NCBI GenBank assembly: GCA_039679385.1
Contig: JBDKVB010000157.1
Span: 1-64,000 of the forward strand
Direction of reading: 5' to 3'
DNA length: 64,000 nucleotides
Source of the DNA: Armatimonadia bacterium
GTDB taxonomy: Bacteria > Armatimonadota > Zipacnadia > Zipacnadales > JABUFB01
Numbering within the stretch: position 1 is the first letter of the stretch; the number at the start of each line of letters is the position of its first letter. A program made the position numbers and the translations under genes. Shown here one piece after another: positions 27,454 to 34,874 of this stretch. Below the pieces are notes generated by a model. That model ran no database searches and was not told the DNA's origin. It saw only the letters and a program-made list of their open reading frames with translations.

Positions 27454-27855
27454 ATGGTGACCGCACTCGCCCACCTCTGCTTCACCGTCAAAGACCTGGA
27501 TGCATCGCTCGACTTCTACGCGAACAAGCTGGGCTTCACCCACGCCTTCGACTTCATCAACGATCAGGGCGTCCGCCATGGCTGCTATCTGCATATCGGC
27601 GGCCGTAGCTTCATCGAGCTCTTCCAGGGCAACTACGAGGAGTCGAAGGGCGGCTCCTACCGGCATTTCTGCCTGGAGGTAGACGACATCGAGGCGACTG
27701 CTGCGGACCTGAAAGCGAAGGGTGTCGAGGTCGGGGAGATCAAGCTCGGCAAGGACAACAGCTACCAGTGCTGGCTCACCGATCCCGACGGGAACCGGAT
27801 CGAGCTGCACTGCTACACGCCCAACAGCCAGCAGAACGGTCCCTGGCTGGCGTAG
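27454..27855 (+). CDS. VOC-family (glyoxalase-like) protein
   Basis: A 133-residue vicinal oxygen chelate protein with the two expected beta-alpha-beta-beta-beta modules. Metal ligand positions are plausible: His near the start (LAHLCFTV), Glu in SFIELFQG, His in YRHFCLEV and Glu in RIELHCY. Family members include glyoxalase I, epimerases and dioxygenases; the substrate is unknown. A strong AAGGAGAA precedes the ATG. Length is normal for a single-unit VOC protein. Confidence 0.86.
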   Translation: MVTALAHLCFTVKDLDASLDFYANKLGFTHAFDFINDQGVRHGCYLHIGGRSFIELFQGNYEESKGGSYRHFCLEVDDIEATAADLKAKGVEVGEIKLGKDNSYQCWLTDPDGNRIELHCYTPNSQQNGPWLA

Positions 27856-27873
27856 ACAGGCGCTTCGTGTCTT

Positions 27874-27908
27874 CGATAGTGTCGGCGGGCTTGCCGCCGA
27901 CACTATCG
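27874..27908. terminator. 15-bp perfect hairpin between convergent genes
   Basis: The arms CGATAGTGTCGGCGG and its exact complement enclose a 5-base loop. It lies just after the VOC gene and its right arm covers the stop codon (27903-27905) of the minus-strand gene. No T-run follows, but its place between convergent genes suggests a shared terminator. Confidence 0.55.
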
Positions 27909-29519
27909 CTGGTAGACGCCTACTTCTTTGCCGACCTCGAGCATGGCGAGGAAGTTGCGCACTGGAACGTAGTTAGCCACGCTGTTCCCGGAGCCAAGCG
28001 CATAGCCGCCACCGGGAGCACACTGCTCCAGGACGCGCCGGGTGTACTGGCGCACTTCCTCTTCCGTGGCACGGGCCAGCACACCGACGTCAATCCCGCC
28101 CAGCGCTGAGATGCGGCTGCCGTACTGGGCCTTGAAGTCGGCGACCGGCTGGATCACGTCCTCGAAGGAGTGCCTGCCGTCGATGCCGATGTCGATCAGG
28201 TCCTCCATCACCTGCGAGAGGTTGCCGCAGGAGTGGATCATCACCAGCTTGCCGTGCCCATGGGCGTAACTCACCAGCTTGCGGTACCAGGGGAAGACGT
28301 ACTCGCGCAGGTGCGCCGGTGAGATCATCGTCTGCGTCTTGAACCCCAGGTCGTCATTGAGCCACAGTGCGCCGACGTGGTCCATGTCCGCGAGGACCTT
28401 GTAGACCGCAAGCTCGCCCTCGCCGATCTTGTCCACCACGGCTCGCACCAGGTCCGGCTGCTCGACCAGCGCATAGCACAACGGCTCATAGCCCATCAGC
28501 GCGGTCAGGTTCTCCAGCACGCCGCCGGGCAAGGTCACGGTCACCTTCATCCCGTCGGGGATCTGCGGCCGCAGCTTCTCGACGTCCTCGAAGCTCGCGT
28601 CCTCGATTCGCGGCCAGGGGTACTTCTCGAAGTCCTCCCAGCTCTCGATCGGCCCGTGGTGCTCGTCCTTCCACCCTCGCTTGCCGCGTGACTGCGTCGT
28701 CTCCGTGTCATCGGCGATCAGCGACTGCCGACCGGGGAAGGCGAAGCTGTGGTTGCCGCGCACGAAGTCATACCCGAGCCTCTGCATGAACTCCACGCGG
28801 AACCGACGGTTCTGGTGCGGGTCTGCGGGAGTTGGTCGCCCCATCACCGCTTCGAGGATCGGCTGGTCATGGAACAGCTCGAAGAAGGGTACCCGGTCGG
28901 GCTCACCGTCTCGGCGCAGCACGGTCAGGACGCGGTCGAAGTTCGGCTCCCACAAAGACGCGGACATGTAGGGCCTCCTGGAAAGGGTCGGCGGAGTTGC
29001 GGTCTGAGAAGCTGACGAGAGGGGCGTTCCCCAGATCGCAAAGTTCGCGCCCTCCATGGGCAGGATTTCCGTGTGCACCTCGTGACTACCTGCTGCGAGG
29101 TCGGCGAGGTAGTCGCACCATTCCTGATAGCTTCGGTGCTGACCGTCCTCGGGCATCACACAGCAGGGCACGACGATGAAGGGTCGCTGAGCTCTCGCAG
29201 CTTGCTTGATGACGGCCTCGGTGACCTCGTCCGGGTGCAGACCGACGAGCAGGTCTGCGTTGTCCGTGTCGGCCAGCGGGCGCTGCTGGTAGCTCATCCG
29301 CGAGAAGAACCCTGCTCGCTTGGCGAGCTTGCGGTAGTGGCGTTTCACCGCCTTGCGGCGCGGATCGACCACCGTCACCTCATACCCTCGGCGGGCAAGG
29401 TGGTAGGCCAAAAGCCCCATGCTGCCACCGATGTCCAGCACCCGCCGGGTGGAGGGCAGAGGAAAATGGTCGACGATGAAATCCGCCAGTACAACGAAGC
29501 GTTCGCGTGGGTGACTCAT
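27903..29519 (-). CDS. Methyltransferase domain fused in frame to URO-D-like protein
   Basis: One uninterrupted 538-residue frame. Residues 1-165 are a class I methyltransferase-like domain (VLDIGGSMGLLAYHLA, VTVVDPRR, LVGLHPDEVTEA, VVPCCVMPEDG). A low-complexity Ser/Thr/Pro linker follows (about 168-184). Residues 185-538 form a uroporphyrinogen decarboxylase-like TIM barrel of the MtaA/CmuA type, with the likely zinc motif MIHSCGNL and GGIDVGVL. An ATG at 28967 (residue 185) has AGGAGG six bases upstream, so the 354-residue URO-D part may also, or only, be made on its own. The URO-D group includes cobamide-dependent methyltransferases; the true reaction is unknown. Confidence 0.72.
   Translation of the reverse strand: MSHPRERFVVLADFIVDHFPLPSTRRVLDIGGSMGLLAYHLARRGYEVTVVDPRRKAVKRHYRKLAKRAGFFSRMSYQQRPLADTDNADLLVGLHPDEVTEAVIKQAARAQRPFIVVPCCVMPEDGQHRSYQEWCDYLADLAAGSHEVHTEILPMEGANFAIWGTPLSSASQTATPPTLSRRPYMSASLWEPNFDRVLTVLRRDGEPDRVPFFELFHDQPILEAVMGRPTPADPHQNRRFRVEFMQRLGYDFVRGNHSFAFPGRQSLIADDTETTQSRGKRGWKDEHHGPIESWEDFEKYPWPRIEDASFEDVEKLRPQIPDGMKVTVTLPGGVLENLTALMGYEPLCYALVEQPDLVRAVVDKIGEGELAVYKVLADMDHVGALWLNDDLGFKTQTMISPAHLREYVFPWYRKLVSYAHGHGKLVMIHSCGNLSQVMEDLIDIGIDGRHSFEDVIQPVADFKAQYGSRISALGGIDVGVLARATEEEVRQYTRRVLEQCAPGGGYALGSGNSVANYVPVRNFLAMLEVGKEVGVYQR
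28965..28979 (-). promoter_or_regulatory. Internal ribosome binding site and ATG for the URO-D part
   Basis: On the minus strand AGGAGG (28974-28979) is followed by six bases and ATG (28965-28967). It lies inside the linker of the longer fused frame and would start a 354-residue URO-D-like protein at its natural family start. Confidence 0.7.
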
Positions 29520-29531
29520 AGTAGCTGCGTC

Positions 29532-30296
29532 TCAGCGGTAGGGGTTTCGCCAGGGACCGGCCTCGGCGTCTTGCTCACAGTCGCGGGCGGCCAGCACGAA
29601 GTCATTCAGCTCGACATTGCGAATCACGATCGCCCGGGGCCGGAAGACATGCCGGTAGATCGCCGCCAGTCGCAGCGCCATCGAAGGCCAGGCTGAGCCG
29701 CCTACGTCGATGAACACCAGGTCGGCCTGAGGCGCGACCTGCGCCACTTCACCGGTCTCGAAGGCGTCGCACTGCAGCCAGAGGATGCTGTCGAAGTCGG
29801 CGCAGCGTTCGCGACCGCGCTCGAGACTCTGGGTGGTCTTCTCAACGGCGATCACTCGCGCAACGCGTCGCGCCAGGTGGATCGTGGTATGCCCTTCCGC
29901 CGCCCCGAGTTCAATCACGGTGTCGGTCGGCCGGGCGAGCTTTCTCGCATAGTCGCGGTAGGTGCCCACTCGTGCGCACAGGTGCAACTCCAGACCTGTC
30001 TGTGGCGGCGCCTCATCGCGAATCCGACGCAGAGCTTCGGCCCGCAGATCCCGGGCACGTTCGCACTCGGCATCAGCCTCCAGCGCCAACTCGGCGGCCT
30101 GGAGAGCCTCTTGCGGGTGCCCGCTCAGGAGTTCGCGCTCTGCCTGGAGCAGTCTCGCCGGTACCGGCTCCTGCGCTTCCTCGGCGATTCGCTCCGCCTC
30201 CGCGAATCTCGCCGCAGCGCCCTCAAGGTCGCCGGAACGGGCCAGGCGCCGGGCCTGGTGTCGCAGTGCCTCGATTCGTGAAGTCGTGTCCATCAT
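29532..30296 (-). CDS. TPR-like helical domain plus SAM-methyltransferase-like domain
   Basis: A 254-residue protein. The N-terminal 95 residues are Ala/Glu/Arg-rich helices typical of TPR repeats. The C-terminal part is a class I methyltransferase-like fold with motif I TVIELGAAEGHTTIHLAR, VIAVEKTTQS and ADLVFIDVGGS. Two consecutive ATG codons (30294-30296 and 30291-30293) follow AAGGAC, and either may be used. It ends 12 bases before the methyltransferase/URO-D frame, so the two are probably co-transcribed. The substrate is unknown. Confidence 0.75.
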   Translation of the reverse strand: MMDTTSRIEALRHQARRLARSGDLEGAAARFAEAERIAEEAQEPVPARLLQAERELLSGHPQEALQAAELALEADAECERARDLRAEALRRIRDEAPPQTGLELHLCARVGTYRDYARKLARPTDTVIELGAAEGHTTIHLARRVARVIAVEKTTQSLERGRERCADFDSILWLQCDAFETGEVAQVAPQADLVFIDVGGSAWPSMALRLAAIYRHVFRPRAIVIRNVELNDFVLAARDCEQDAEAGPWRNPYR

Positions 30297-30492
30297 GTCC
30301 TTCAGTTCAGCCCCGCATCCTTCAGTTGGCCGAGTCGGCCGGCCATACTCGCGGCAGTCTCCTCCACACCTCGGAGGGATAAGCGTACCTCTCTTCGCCC
30401 CAAGTGTCCACCAGGGGCTCGGGTTGGTGCTTGCCCAGTTCCTGGTGAAGGGACGAAACCTGCCCGGCGGCCGGGAACTGAATTCGTCCTTC

Positions 30493-30520
30493 TTGGTTAC
30501 ATAGGCAAGGGGTGTATGCT
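30493..30520 (+). promoter_or_regulatory. Candidate sigma-70 type promoter
   Basis: TTGGTT and TATGCT are separated by 16 bases, 35 bases before the GHMP kinase start. They lie in the 258-base divergent gap 30297-30554, which otherwise shows nothing distinctive. Confidence 0.45.
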
Positions 30521-30554
30521 AAGCTTGGTACTGTTCCCGAGGGAGGGGTCCCGA

Positions 30555-31580
30555 ATGTCTTCTGTCCGCATGGTTCACGCTCGTTCGCCGCTGCGCATCG
30601 ACTTTGTGGGCATGACCGACTACGTGCCCGCCTGTGATCTGTTCGGCGGCAGCATCGTCAACGCGACGATCAACAAGTACATCTACGCGACCGCCATGGA
30701 GCGATGCGACGGGCTCATCATCTTCCATGCTCCCGATCAGGGCGACAAACGCCTGGTGGTGGAGAGCAAGGAAGCGCTCGATCCGGACGGCGAACTGGGC
30801 CTGGCCCAGGAGATCGTCCGCCGCTTCGACCTCAAGACCGGGGTAGAGCTCACGACCTACTCCGAGATGCCGGCGGGGGCGGGCCTCGGGTCCTCCTCGA
30901 CGATCGCCACCTGCATCATTGCGGCGCTGGACGCCCTGACCGGGTTCAAGCTCACCTCCTACGAGATGGCCGAGCTTGCCCGCGAGTGCGAGACCGTTGC
31001 GCTGCGCACCACCTACGGCTGGCAGGATCAGTACTCGCCCGTCACTGGTGGCGGCGTGAAGTATATGAAGTACTGGCCGCGCGAAGTGGGCTGGCACATT
31101 GAGGTCGATCTGCTGCCCCTTCATGCCCCGACGATCGCGGCGCTTGAGAAGGACATCATCGTCTGCTACTCCGGCATCTCCCGGCCGGCCAAGAACATCC
31201 TCGATGCCGTGGCCGTGGGTGTCGAGGCCCGAAACGAGGGCGTCATTGACGCGCTCAAGCAGATGAGCGTGTGTGCGGACGACATCAAGCTGCAGCTCCT
31301 GCGCGGCAACCTCGACGGGCTTGGCGAGATGCTCACCGAGGTCTGGCACCTGCACCGCAGGCTGCACCCGGACGTCACCAACGACCGCATCGAGGAGCTC
31401 TTCGAGGTGGCTCGCAAGGCTGGCGCTACTGGTGGCCGTGTCTGTGGAGCCGGTGGCGGTGGTGCGATGATGTTCCACTGTGGGCCGAATCGCGACTATG
31501 CCGTAAGGCATGCTCTCGCCGAGGCCGGTGCCCGCGTTTTCGACTGGTCGGTAGATCGCAACGGGGCCCTGATCTGGTAG
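30555..31580 (+). CDS. GHMP kinase, D-glycero-D-manno-heptose 7-phosphate kinase-like
   Basis: A 341-residue GHMP kinase. The N-terminal SPLRIDFVGMTDY, the ATP loop PAGAGLGSSSTIA (about residues 107-119) and the C-terminal GGRVCGAGGGGAMMFH are the three family motifs. Similarity in layout is to the HddA/heptose-7-phosphate kinase group, which makes ADP- or GDP-heptose precursors; this fits the GT9 heptosyltransferase-like gene in the lipid A run. L-fucose kinase-type relatives are an alternative. The ATG at 30555 follows GGGAGGGG. A terminator hairpin follows the gene, so it may be transcribed alone. Confidence 0.82.
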   Translation: MSSVRMVHARSPLRIDFVGMTDYVPACDLFGGSIVNATINKYIYATAMERCDGLIIFHAPDQGDKRLVVESKEALDPDGELGLAQEIVRRFDLKTGVELTTYSEMPAGAGLGSSSTIATCIIAALDALTGFKLTSYEMAELARECETVALRTTYGWQDQYSPVTGGGVKYMKYWPREVGWHIEVDLLPLHAPTIAALEKDIIVCYSGISRPAKNILDAVAVGVEARNEGVIDALKQMSVCADDIKLQLLRGNLDGLGEMLTEVWHLHRRLHPDVTNDRIEELFEVARKAGATGGRVCGAGGGGAMMFHCGPNRDYAVRHALAEAGARVFDWSVDRNGALIW

Positions 31581-31622
31581 CTCACAGTGCAGCAGACACA
31601 TCCCGGCCTGCTGCTAGCTTTC

Positions 31623-31657
31623 GGGGCGTCTCCCCTTTGCGAGACGCCCCTCTTTGG
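31623..31657 (+). terminator. Intrinsic terminator after the GHMP kinase
   Basis: The arms GGGGCGTCTC and GAGACGCCCC enclose an 8-base loop and are followed by TCTTTGG. It lies 43 bases after the kinase stop. Confidence 0.75.
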
Positions 31658-31741
31658 TTCGGTGAGAGGTGCTGGCGCGCTTCTCGCCGAACCATCCCCC
31701 CACTCTGGCGCGATTTCCCCTTTCTCTTCGGAGGTCTTCCC

Positions 31742-32950
31742 ATGAAGCCCGTCCGCCTGGCGCTCTGTGGCCTTGGTGGCATCGGTGGCCACCATCGCAA
31801 GCTGATCCTGCAGAACGAACGCTACGAGCTCGTCGCCGCTGCCGAGCGATTCCAGGAGGCACAGGCCGGTGCCGTCCAGGAGCTCAAGGACCGTGGCCTG
31901 CGCGTCTACTGGCACCTGTGGGACCTGCTCGACGACCTGCAGGACGAGGTCGAGGCAGTAGTCCTCGCTGTGCCGCACCACTTCCATTCCGAGTACACCC
32001 TCGGCTGCCTGGAGCGCGGTCTCCATGTCTTCGTGGAGAAGCCCGTGACCGTGCTGATCCAGGATGCCTACCGCGAGCTCGAGCTGGCCCAAGAGAAGCA
32101 GCGTCTTGTGGCTGTGGACTTCCAGTACACCGGCTTCCCACACTCTCAGGCACTGAAGAAGTTCATCATGGAGGGCGGCCTGGGTGAGCTGCAGACGGTT
32201 GTGGCCGTGATGGCCTGGAAGCGCACCGACGAGTACTACCAGCGGGCACACTGGGCGGGGAAGCGCTACGTCGAGGGCAAGGCCTGCTTCGACGGCGTGC
32301 TCATGAACCAGGCTGTCCACACGATGAACAGCGCCCTGCAGATGGGGACTCGACTCGACGACCATGCCACCGTGCAGCAGGTGCAGGCCGAGACCTACAC
32401 GGTTCATGACGGCATCGAAATGGAGGACCTCGCCTGCCTGCGCGCACAGTTGGACGAGGCCACGCTGTATCTGTACGCGACCACCTGCAACTTCGACCAG
32501 CCCGAGCGGACCACGCTGGAGATCACCGGCAGCAAGGGGACCGCGAGCTGGGACACGAAGAGCGCGACCGTCAGGCTGAACAGCGGCGAGGAGATTGTCT
32601 TCGACCAGAAGGCCGAGGGCGAGCAGATGCACAACAACTTCATCGACTGCATCCGCGGGACCGCGCCTCGGTTGTACGCTCCGCTGGATCGGGGAATGAA
32701 GGCGACACTGGCCATCAACGGGGTCTACACCAGCTCCGGCAAGATCCACAAGATCGGCTGGGACAAGATGGCGCAGATCCGCGAGCTGATCGACCAGGCC
32801 GCTGCCGAGAAGAAGCTCTTCAGCGAACTCGGTGCAGACTGGGCCTGCCCGGGCACCCCTGTGGACATGACCGGCTATCGCGAGTTCGTCGACCCGCAAG
32901 CCATAGCAGCCGCAGGAGACGCTGCGGCTGTGCCACCCTCCGGAATCTGA
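31742..32950 (+). CDS. Gfo/Idh/MocA-family oxidoreductase
   Basis: A 402-residue NAD(P)-dependent oxidoreductase. The Rossmann motif LALCGLGGIGGHH is at the N-terminus and the family's EKPVTV motif follows near residue 100. The catalytic-side region has DGVLMNQAVHTMNSA with the expected His. The C-terminal 60 residues extend beyond the usual fold. Substrate is probably a sugar or inositol derivative and cannot be specified. The ATG at 31742 follows GGAGGT by seven bases. Terminators lie on both sides, so it appears monocistronic. Confidence 0.87.
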   Translation: MKPVRLALCGLGGIGGHHRKLILQNERYELVAAAERFQEAQAGAVQELKDRGLRVYWHLWDLLDDLQDEVEAVVLAVPHHFHSEYTLGCLERGLHVFVEKPVTVLIQDAYRELELAQEKQRLVAVDFQYTGFPHSQALKKFIMEGGLGELQTVVAVMAWKRTDEYYQRAHWAGKRYVEGKACFDGVLMNQAVHTMNSALQMGTRLDDHATVQQVQAETYTVHDGIEMEDLACLRAQLDEATLYLYATTCNFDQPERTTLEITGSKGTASWDTKSATVRLNSGEEIVFDQKAEGEQMHNNFIDCIRGTAPRLYAPLDRGMKATLAINGVYTSSGKIHKIGWDKMAQIRELIDQAAAEKKLFSELGADWACPGTPVDMTGYREFVDPQAIAAAGDAAAVPPSGI

Positions 32951-32990
32951 TCGGCGCGCTCAGCCACAAGAGGACTGACCGGCCGACCCG

Positions 32991-33022
32991 ACGGCCCTCC
33001 CCCAGCGGAGGGCCGTCCTTTC
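32991..33022. terminator. Terminator hairpin between convergent genes
   Basis: The arms ACGGCCCTCC and GGAGGGCCGT enclose a 6-base loop and are followed by CCTTT on the plus strand. It sits between the oxidoreductase and the minus-strand RING-type gene. Confidence 0.7.
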
Positions 33023-33035
33023 TATGCCAGACCTG

Positions 33036-33572
33036 TTAGGGCTGCGGAGCCGGTCCGGCGGTGGGTCCGATTGTGGTGTCGGGACGCTCGGTCCAGGAGG
33101 GGTCGATCGACGGCTGGGTATGCGGGCAGTCCTCACCCACGCACCGCGCCCCGACCTCCCGCCAGCACCGGTCATGATACTTGCGCTTGCAGGCCAGACA
33201 CTCCACTGTCGTCCAGGCGACGATAAGCGGCCTGCTGCAAGCGGTGCAGCGGCTGCTCACGTCCTGGTACAGCCAGCTCGGGGTCAGCACCACGTGCGCG
33301 CCCAGGGCAGCGTGCTCGTGAGCTTCCTTGTCGGCCCGATGCGAGCTCAGCCAGGTCAGCGCCCGTAGCCCCAGGCCAACCTCGATCAGGGCGTAGAGCT
33401 GGAAGATCAGGATGGCCCACTGGCCGTAGTCCACGACCTCCGGCGTGATGATCTCCGAGTGCGAAAGCCCGGGGAGCACAAGTGCCCCCACAATCCACGA
33501 CAGGAAGATAGAGACCGCCCACCATGCGCAATGCTTCACCTTGCCTGGCCAATCCTGTGGCACCTGCTGCAT
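33036..33572 (-). CDS. Two-pass membrane protein with RING-type zinc domain (A)
   Basis: A 178-residue protein with two predicted membrane segments (about 14-34 and 50-72). A binuclear treble-clef domain of the prokaryotic RING type follows: CTAC, VECLACKRKYHDRCW, then Cys in ARCVGEDC. A Pro/Thr-rich tail ends the chain. It is the last of three adjacent genes of this kind on the minus strand, 12 bases after gene B, with a strong GAGGAGGTG ribosome site. Such domains bind two Zn2+ and usually mediate protein contacts; no ubiquitin-like partner genes are in the window, so ligase activity is not implied. Confidence 0.8.
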   Translation of the reverse strand: MQQVPQDWPGKVKHCAWWAVSIFLSWIVGALVLPGLSHSEIITPEVVDYGQWAILIFQLYALIEVGLGLRALTWLSSHRADKEAHEHAALGAHVVLTPSWLYQDVSSRCTACSRPLIVAWTTVECLACKRKYHDRCWREVGARCVGEDCPHTQPSIDPSWTERPDTTIGPTAGPAPQP

Positions 33573-33584
33573 ACCTACACCTCC

Positions 33585-34292
33585 TCACAGTCCGTGCGGT
33601 CCCCACAGGCACCCATATACTGCGCAGCCCCCGTTCTCCCTCCAGCAGTCGGGGTGTTGGGGAATGCCGCACGATGGGCAGATCACGTGTTCTGCGTTTG
33701 CCGGTATTATAGACTGACAGTAGGGGCAGCGAAGTTCATGGGAGACTCGTCGCAGGGGAGGTACGGGGTCAAGACCGGCGATTGATCGGCGCGCGTCGAT
33801 GACGGCGATCCCGGAGAAGACAACGAGCGGTGTGTCAGGGTCACCATTGGGGCACTTCTCGCCCACGCAGAGCTGACCACGTCGGGCCCAACAGGAGCGG
33901 TGGTAGCAGCGCCGACACTCCAGACACTGGACCTCGATCCAGGCATCCGGAATCGGCATCCCGCAGATCGCACACTTCTCCCCGCCGACCACGGCATCGG
34001 GAATCAGCCAGCCTCCCGGCTCGTTGGCCATCCAGGACCGTGCACGAGCCTCAGCCTGGCGATTGGTCCACGCCACCAACTCCCGCAGGACCAGCATGAT
34101 CCGCACCAGGGCGTACACCTGGACCAGGAGCAGGCCGCCATAGCCCAGCAGCACGGCCCTGCGCCCCAGGTCCGGATCACCCTCGACCTGGCTCACCAGC
34201 TCCATTGCCACCCACTGTGACCCGGCGATCAGCAGCAGCCAGCCGACGCACTGCCCCACCGCCGAGGGCCAGGGGAAGAACGCCTCGCGCAC
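33585..34292 (-). CDS. Two-pass membrane protein with two RING-type zinc domains (B)
   Basis: A 235-residue protein with two membrane segments near the N-terminus (about 12-32 and 45-70). It has two tandem zinc domains: CAICGMPI with VQCLECRRCYHRSCW, then CPYCQSII with VICPSCGIPQHPDCW and GGCAVYGC. The second matches the single domain of genes C and D and the first matches gene A, so the protein looks like a join of both types. Translation starts at GTG with AGGTGAGC upstream. It lies 17 bases after gene C and 12 before gene A. Confidence 0.82.
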   Translation of the reverse strand: MREAFFPWPSAVGQCVGWLLLIAGSQWVAMELVSQVEGDPDLGRRAVLLGYGGLLLVQVYALVRIMLVLRELVAWTNRQAEARARSWMANEPGGWLIPDAVVGGEKCAICGMPIPDAWIEVQCLECRRCYHRSCWARRGQLCVGEKCPNGDPDTPLVVFSGIAVIDARRSIAGLDPVPPLRRVSHELRCPYCQSIIPANAEHVICPSCGIPQHPDCWRENGGCAVYGCLWGPHGL

Positions 34293-34309
34293 GTCCGCTC
34301 ACCTGTCTC

Positions 34310-34783
34310 TCACTCGCTGCCCCCATGACCACTGGTACATCCATACGTCGTGCAGCCCCCATTCTCCTGCCAGCATTCCCGGTGATGAGGGATGTCACAG
34401 AAGCTGCAGACCACACGTTCCGCGTCCGGCGCGATCTCAGTCTGACAGAAGGGGCAGACTTCGGGGTGCTTAGAGGACCCTTCCTCCAAGGTGACGCCCG
34501 GTGTTGCGGTCCCCGAAGCCTCCAGGTCCACTTCGATGGGCTTCTCGCACTTCCTCGCCTGGTAGACTGCGCCGAAGATCACGCCAAGAGCCGCCGCGGC
34601 CGCAATCAGCCCTACGGCAAGCATGAAAGGATCGTGTGAGCCGAGGTCCTTCCTGAACTGCTCGGCAGCCGCCAGGATGCAGACTAGACCGAGGAGCTGG
34701 AGGGGCAGGCATCCGCAGGCCTGCCCCCAGCTCACTCGTTGCTCCCACGAGGTGGGTCCTTTGTCCTCGTCGTGCTGACTCAT
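34310..34783 (-). CDS. Two-pass membrane protein with RING-type zinc domain (C)
   Basis: A 157-residue protein with two hydrophobic segments (about 20-40 and 52-75) and a C-terminal zinc domain: CPFCQTEI, VVCSFCDIPHHRECW, QENGGCTTYGC. The pattern C-X2-C, C-X2-C, HH-X2-CW, GGC-X3-GC is nearly the same as in gene D (37460-37975). The arabinofuranosidase gene ends 91 bases upstream on the same strand. Function unknown; the soluble zinc domain probably sits on one face of the membrane. Confidence 0.82.
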   Translation of the reverse strand: MSQHDEDKGPTSWEQRVSWGQACGCLPLQLLGLVCILAAAEQFRKDLGSHDPFMLAVGLIAAAAALGVIFGAVYQARKCEKPIEVDLEASGTATPGVTLEEGSSKHPEVCPFCQTEIAPDAERVVCSFCDIPHHRECWQENGGCTTYGCTSGHGGSE

Positions 34784-34801
34784 GGCAGTCTCCAGACTGC
34801 C

Positions 34802-34869
34802 CTAAGTACCTGACACATGCTGTCAGGTGCTTAGCTCAGGTTAGCGTGCCGCGAACACTCGCGGCACGC
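34802..34869. terminator. Two adjacent hairpins after the GH51 gene
   Basis: The first stem (CTAAGTACCTGACA against TGTCAGGTGCTTAG, one G-U type mismatch) spans 34802-34834. The second (GCGTGCCGCGA against TCGCGGCACGC, 4-base loop) spans 34844-34869, just past the GH51 stop. There is no long T-run, so they may attenuate, or protect mRNA, rather than stop transcription fully. Confidence 0.5.
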
Positions 34870-34874
34870 AGGCC

